Shown piece by piece: positions 59,935 through 64,000 of a stretch of 64,000 nt of DNA. The position numbers and the translations under genes were made by a program. The stretch is from Proteromonas lacertae (taxonomy: Eukaryota > Sar > Bigyra > Opalinata > Proteromonadidae). The stretch covers positions 62,001 to 126,000 of the forward strand of contig NGBS01001185.1 of assembly GCA_002245135.1 (NCBI GenBank), in the 5' to 3' direction. Position 1 is the first letter of the stretch. Each line of letters begins with the position of its first letter. Under the pieces are notes generated by a model, which made no database searches, was not told where the DNA came from, and saw only the letters and a program-made list of their open reading frames with translations.

Positions 59935-62900
59935 ATGAATGAAAATCAGACAGCAAAGCTTAATAAAAAATACCATAGACCAAAGAATGAAGAGTTAAAA
60001 ATGGATGAGGGTGAAACAGTTGGTGAAAATCATCGTCAAGTTGAAAATAATCAACAGAATAAGATAGAAACTACGTAAACATAGATTATAATATTGTGAA
60101 TAGGTTAAATCCGAGTAAGAGAAAATTTGACGAGATAAATTCACCTCCTCTTGAAGGTGTTGGCACGAAGAGGAAGTAAATATAAAATATTATATAGTTT
60201 ATAGGGAAGAGGTAAAAAAGATAAAACTTTCTGTAATTGCTCCTAATGGTAGTGAAATTAATCCTAGTAACAAAACAAAGTAAGGCTAAAACATTTTATT
60301 ATTTATAGACAATTAGATCATGATGGTAATAATTACCCACAAACAAAAATAAAACATGGTGTAGAAATAATTAACGATAGTACATTAGAGGTAAATGCTG
60401 GTAGAAATAAAATAGGTGGTGATTTATTGTCAAACAATACAAGTGTTGGATTATTGTCAAACAATACAAGTGTTGGATTAATGTCAAACAATACAAGTGT
60501 TGGATTAATGTCAAACAATACAAGTGTTGGATTAATGTCAAGCAATACAAGTGTTGGATTAATGTCAAGCAATACAAATGGTGGATTAATGTCAAGCAAT
60601 ACAAATGGTGGATTAATGTCAAACAATACAAATATTGGATTAATGTCAAGCAATACAAATGGTGGATTAATGTCAAACAATACAAATATTGGATTAATGT
60701 CAAGCAATATAAATGGTGGATTAATGTCAAACAATACAAATGGTGGATTAATGTCAAACAATATAAATGGTGGATTAATGTCAAACAATACAAATGGTGG
60801 ATTAATGTCAAACAATACAAATGGTGGATCATTTTCGAGAAATACAAATATTCCAATTTCTTTTCCATTAGCTGGTGTTGATATAAATAAAGAAGATGCT
60901 TTCATCAGAATAGTAAATTCTTTAAAATTAAATGTAGATAATGGTATAGAGTTGTTAGAGTTTGATGAATCTGTAAATGTATTTCAATTCCCCAGAAAGA
61001 GAATTCTTATTAGAGAATGTTATAAACAAATGTTTAGACATATTTGTTTATTATTATCAAATATTCCTGAGCAGAATATAACAATAGAAGGACAACCAGG
61101 TATAGGAAAGACTTCCTTCATTTATGCATTATTATACTTTTTAAAAACAAATTTATGTAAAGAATATACTGAAGAGCAGAAGAATAACTTAAAGATTCAA
61201 GGATATACACATGAAATGTCTGTCATGGATGAAATAATAAGAAAATATGATAAAGAAAATGAACCAAGAATAAGAAAATTGAATGAAGAAATCGAAAATT
61301 TAACAAAAGAAAACAATAAAAAGAATATAAATGAAAATGATATTACAGAAGTAAACAATATTTGTGAAGATTTGAAAAGTATAACAGAAGATACATTTGG
61401 ATATGATAAATTCATTAATGAGAATAAAACTGAATGTGATAACATTATGAATAGTTTGAATAACGATAACAATAGAGTTATAAAACATTGTAATGGTAAG
61501 ATTATACAAAAATTGAACGAAATTATAGAATTATTATTACCATCAGGAAGACTTAGTAAATTCCTTTCTTCAAAAGATGTTACCATCGATGTAAAAAAAA
61601 TAGATGAATATTGTTGTTACATTATGAATAGAAATGATAGACTTAATACATTGAAAATAGAACAATACAAGGATATGACATTGGTTGGATATGCCTTGAT
61701 AAGTATAATATTAGATAAATTAAATGAGATTAATAAAATATTATTAGAAAAAGAAGTAAATCAATACAATGTTTATAAACTACGAAAAGAAATAATGATA
61801 ATTGATGAACTTAATAATACAAAGAATGACATGAAAAGAAAATTACAAAATAATCAAGACAGGATTAATGAAATAAAAAAGTCAAAGCATAATAAAAAAA
61901 TGAATATTATGGAAAGACTAGAATATATTATAAATAGGTATAGTAGATTAAGTGAAGAGCAAAAAGCAGAAGTAGATAAAGTAAAGTATGAATCACTTAT
62001 AAATATTGAAAGAAAGATTGGTGAATTAGAAACTAGTGAAATAGAATTGAAAATTGGATTTAATCATTACATATTTGAAGGTAGGTGGAGAAATAGACCA
62101 ATATATGTGATGAAAGGGAAAAAGAATGGATCTTATAAGGATGAAAGAATTTATGAATTTAAATATGATGAGAGTAAAAATGATTACATTCTAGTGAAAC
62201 GTGAAATGACAATTGAAGATATTGTAAATATAACAGAATCAATAATAATAGTTGATACAATTAATTATGAGCAAATTGGGATAAGAAATGCAATTATCTC
62301 AATTAGTTCACCAGATAGTGATAATAATGATTGTTATAATGGTAGTAAAGAATTATATTTTGATTCATTAGATAATGAAGAAATAGCAGAGTGGTTTAAA
62401 GAATGTACAGATGTTAATGTTGGTAATAATATTAGAATTGATGATTATGTTAAAAGTGAAGAATTTGAAAGTATTCGTGATAGATATGGTAGTATCCCCA
62501 GACAGATTTATTTTGATTATTTATATAAAGAAAATTATGATGGTAAAGATTATTAAAAATATTATCAACAATTAATGAATAGTGTAGTTGGTACAACAGG
62601 ATTTAATGAATTTCTGAATCTATATTCAAATAGAGAGAATTTAAAAAGTAAACCATTATCCAATATATTATTAAAATATGATATGAAATTAGAATGGGAT
62701 GATGATTTAAGAGATTATATATTAAAACCAAAAAAGAATTTAAAATTCATATCTGATGATATTGAAAAATATATTATTTCCAGATTATATCCACCAAATA
62801 ATGAGATAGAGTATAAGAGTATAAGAAATAGTTATACACCTCTAAATAAGAAACCTATCAATGAAAAAACTGAAAATGATAAAAATATGGAAAAGATATG

Positions 62901-64000
62901 TCTAAAACAAATAATATCATACAAATTGAGTAAAGGAGATATTCTATTAACTAAAGGAGATTCCAATTTCGAGTATGATACTGATAAACAATTACCAGGT
63001 CATTTTCCTGTTGATGGTTTACATTCTGTTTATCATATATTGGATGAAAATAATGTGTTTGATTTAATAATGAATGGAGTGTTTATAAAAATAGTATTAA
63101 ATGATGAGACATTAGATGATGAAACAAAAATTAAGCAATCAATATATATTTATAGTTTAATAGCAATACAGTTTAAAGAAAAGTGGTAGATTTCAATATG
63201 CTATAATAAGAAACGAAGACAGAATTGAATCTTATCATCATATTACTATTTCATCTCCAAAAGATCCACCACCACAACCATCACCAACAATAGAAGATTT
63301 AGAAGTTGATGATAATAGTAATTCTGAATTGGAAGAATTAATGAAAAGATATAATATAAATGTGGGAAATATAAAACTTCCATTTCCATTATTTCATATC
63401 AAAAAAGAAGATGAAAATGAAATAGAAATATTTGCAAATAATAATGAATTGTTTTTGATGAGAAAATGTTATAATGAGATGTTGAGAATAATTGATGAAG
63501 GTTTTAAGAACAATAAAAATAGATCAAAACCACATCAAAAGACATATTTAATGCTTGGCAATAAAGGAATTGGTAAAACAGTATTAGCAGATGTTATAAT
63601 TGAACATATTAAAAAGATTTATGAAGGAAGAATAAATATAATATATAAATATCAAAATAAAAATCAAACATATGAAAAATATGTTCATACAAGTGAATAT
63701 ACAAATGAATATATTGTTGTTGGTAATGGAGCAGTAATTGGTGAAGATGATTATCCTGATGCTAAAATGATAATATTATTAGCTAATGGATCTAAAAAGG
63801 AGTATAAAACATTTCAAAGTAAAAGATGTCCACTTGTGATGTATATACCTCCATTTTCAAAAGAAGAAATAGAAAAAGTAATCCTTATCCAACATCCAAA
63901 ATACTCTAAAAATTATGAACAACATTATCTGAAGTTGAAAAATCTTGCAAATGCAGAAGAAATAAAGAAATGTGATGTTGAAAGTTATGTCAATAATATA
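59935..64000 (+). CDS. Crinkler/RHS-type double P-loop ATPase with coiled-coil insert, partial
   Basis: The ATG at 59935 and three introns of exactly 29 nt (60075-60103, 60176-60204, 60280-60308) lead into basic, nuclear-localisation-like sequence (SKRKFDEIN, GTKRK), a 9-residue repeat array and the first ATPase domain: VFQFPRKRILIRECY, Walker A GQPGIGKTSFIYALL, then about 300 residues of coiled coil, then YVMKGKKNG, a Walker-B-like SIIIVDTINYE, ISSPDS and YGSIPRQIYF. It parallels the minus gene at 35992-38937 but has the extra coiled coil. A TAA at 62554-62556 falls exactly where the paralogue has Trp (GKDY-stop-KYYQQL against GRDYWSYYKQL). Near 63150-63190 the frame changes at the site where the paralogue has an intron. 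The second P-loop domain (LMLGNKGIGKTVLADVI, CPLVMYIPPFSKEEIEKV) runs off the right edge. Confidence 0.7.
60424..60828 (+). repeat. 27-bp coding minisatellite, 15 copies
   Basis: Fifteen in-frame 27-bp units encode LMSNNTSVG and variants (LMSSNTNGG, LMSNNTNIG, LMSNNINGG). Variants are arranged in blocks, with the SVG form at the start and NGG/NIG forms later, which suggests stepwise expansion. The array sits between the basic N-terminus and the first P-loop domain. Confidence 0.95.

Noticed and set aside
60424-60828. Possible CRISPR-like array
   Set aside because: Units are contiguous 27-mers without spacers and encode a 9-residue repeat in frame inside a eukaryotic gene.
58451-62556. Reassignment of TAG or TAA to tryptophan
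   Set aside because: TAG, TAA and TGA all end intact genes in this window (for example 32586, 22673 and 35992), and TGG is used normally.
1-64000. tRNA, rRNA or telomere repeats
   Set aside because: I scanned for the GTTCRA box B, rRNA-like GC-rich blocks and terminal short G-rich repeats and found none that held up; a tRNAscan run would settle it.

Overview
The window is AT-rich nuclear DNA from a unicellular eukaryote. It carries about 20 protein genes on both strands, packed tail to tail or head to head. Most genes are split by very small introns. Nearly all introns I could place are 24-60 nt (extremes 24 and 104), start with GTAT and end with ATAG, TTAG or CTAG. TAA, TAG and TGA all act as stops, so the code looks standard. 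A ciliary transition-zone protein (RPGRIP1L-like) and a dead dynein heavy chain point to a flagellated ancestry. A PPR/TPR-like protein with an apparent mitochondrial presequence and an SLC25 carrier point to a mitochondrion. I cannot name the species. I saw no tRNA, rRNA, telomere or CRISPR signal.

Layout. 1-3016: a BTB/BACK-like gene and an Hsp70-like ATPase, both minus strand, both with a one-base frame break. 3395-6770: an EGF-type membrane protein, an SLC25 carrier and a small protein. 6959-17949: two divergent large genes, a receptor-like type I membrane protein (minus) and a 24-exon RPGRIP1L-like protein with added EF-hand-like repeats (plus). 18036-22673: a degenerate kinase-LRR protein and a ZNF598/Hel2-type E3 ligase. 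22818-27483: a damaged minus-strand copy of the giant surface protein that lies intact (except for one base) on the plus strand at 46052-57291. 28055-34391: a Ser/Pro-rich protein, a PiT-like phosphate transporter, the PPR/TPR-like protein, a nucleoplasmin-like acidic protein and a 72-residue protein. 34811-38937: a pseudokinase and a two-domain P-loop ATPase with a SAP motif, of the Crinkler/RHS type. 39188-45811: chromatin-type genes, including one with five bromodomains in a row, an EF-hand protein, a small LIN37-like protein and a Cys-rich nuclear protein. 46052-57291: the 3.7-kilo-residue surface protein with a fresh 2199-bp tandem duplication. 57371-58377: a probable non-autonomous DNA transposon. 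58451-59760: the dynein pseudogene. 59935-64000: a second Crinkler/RHS-type ATPase that runs off the right edge.

How the genes relate. Conserved single-copy genes (carrier, RPGRIP1L-like, ZNF598-like, bromodomain, nucleoplasmin-like, EF-hand) read cleanly through every exon. Frame breaks and in-frame stops cluster in family-type genes (surface protein copy, Crinkler/RHS ATPases, kinases, Hsp70-like, BTB). This suggests birth-and-death evolution rather than uniform sequencing error, although error cannot be excluded. The two surface-protein copies are inverted relative to each other and share a nearly identical 1264-bp tract, which looks like recent gene conversion.
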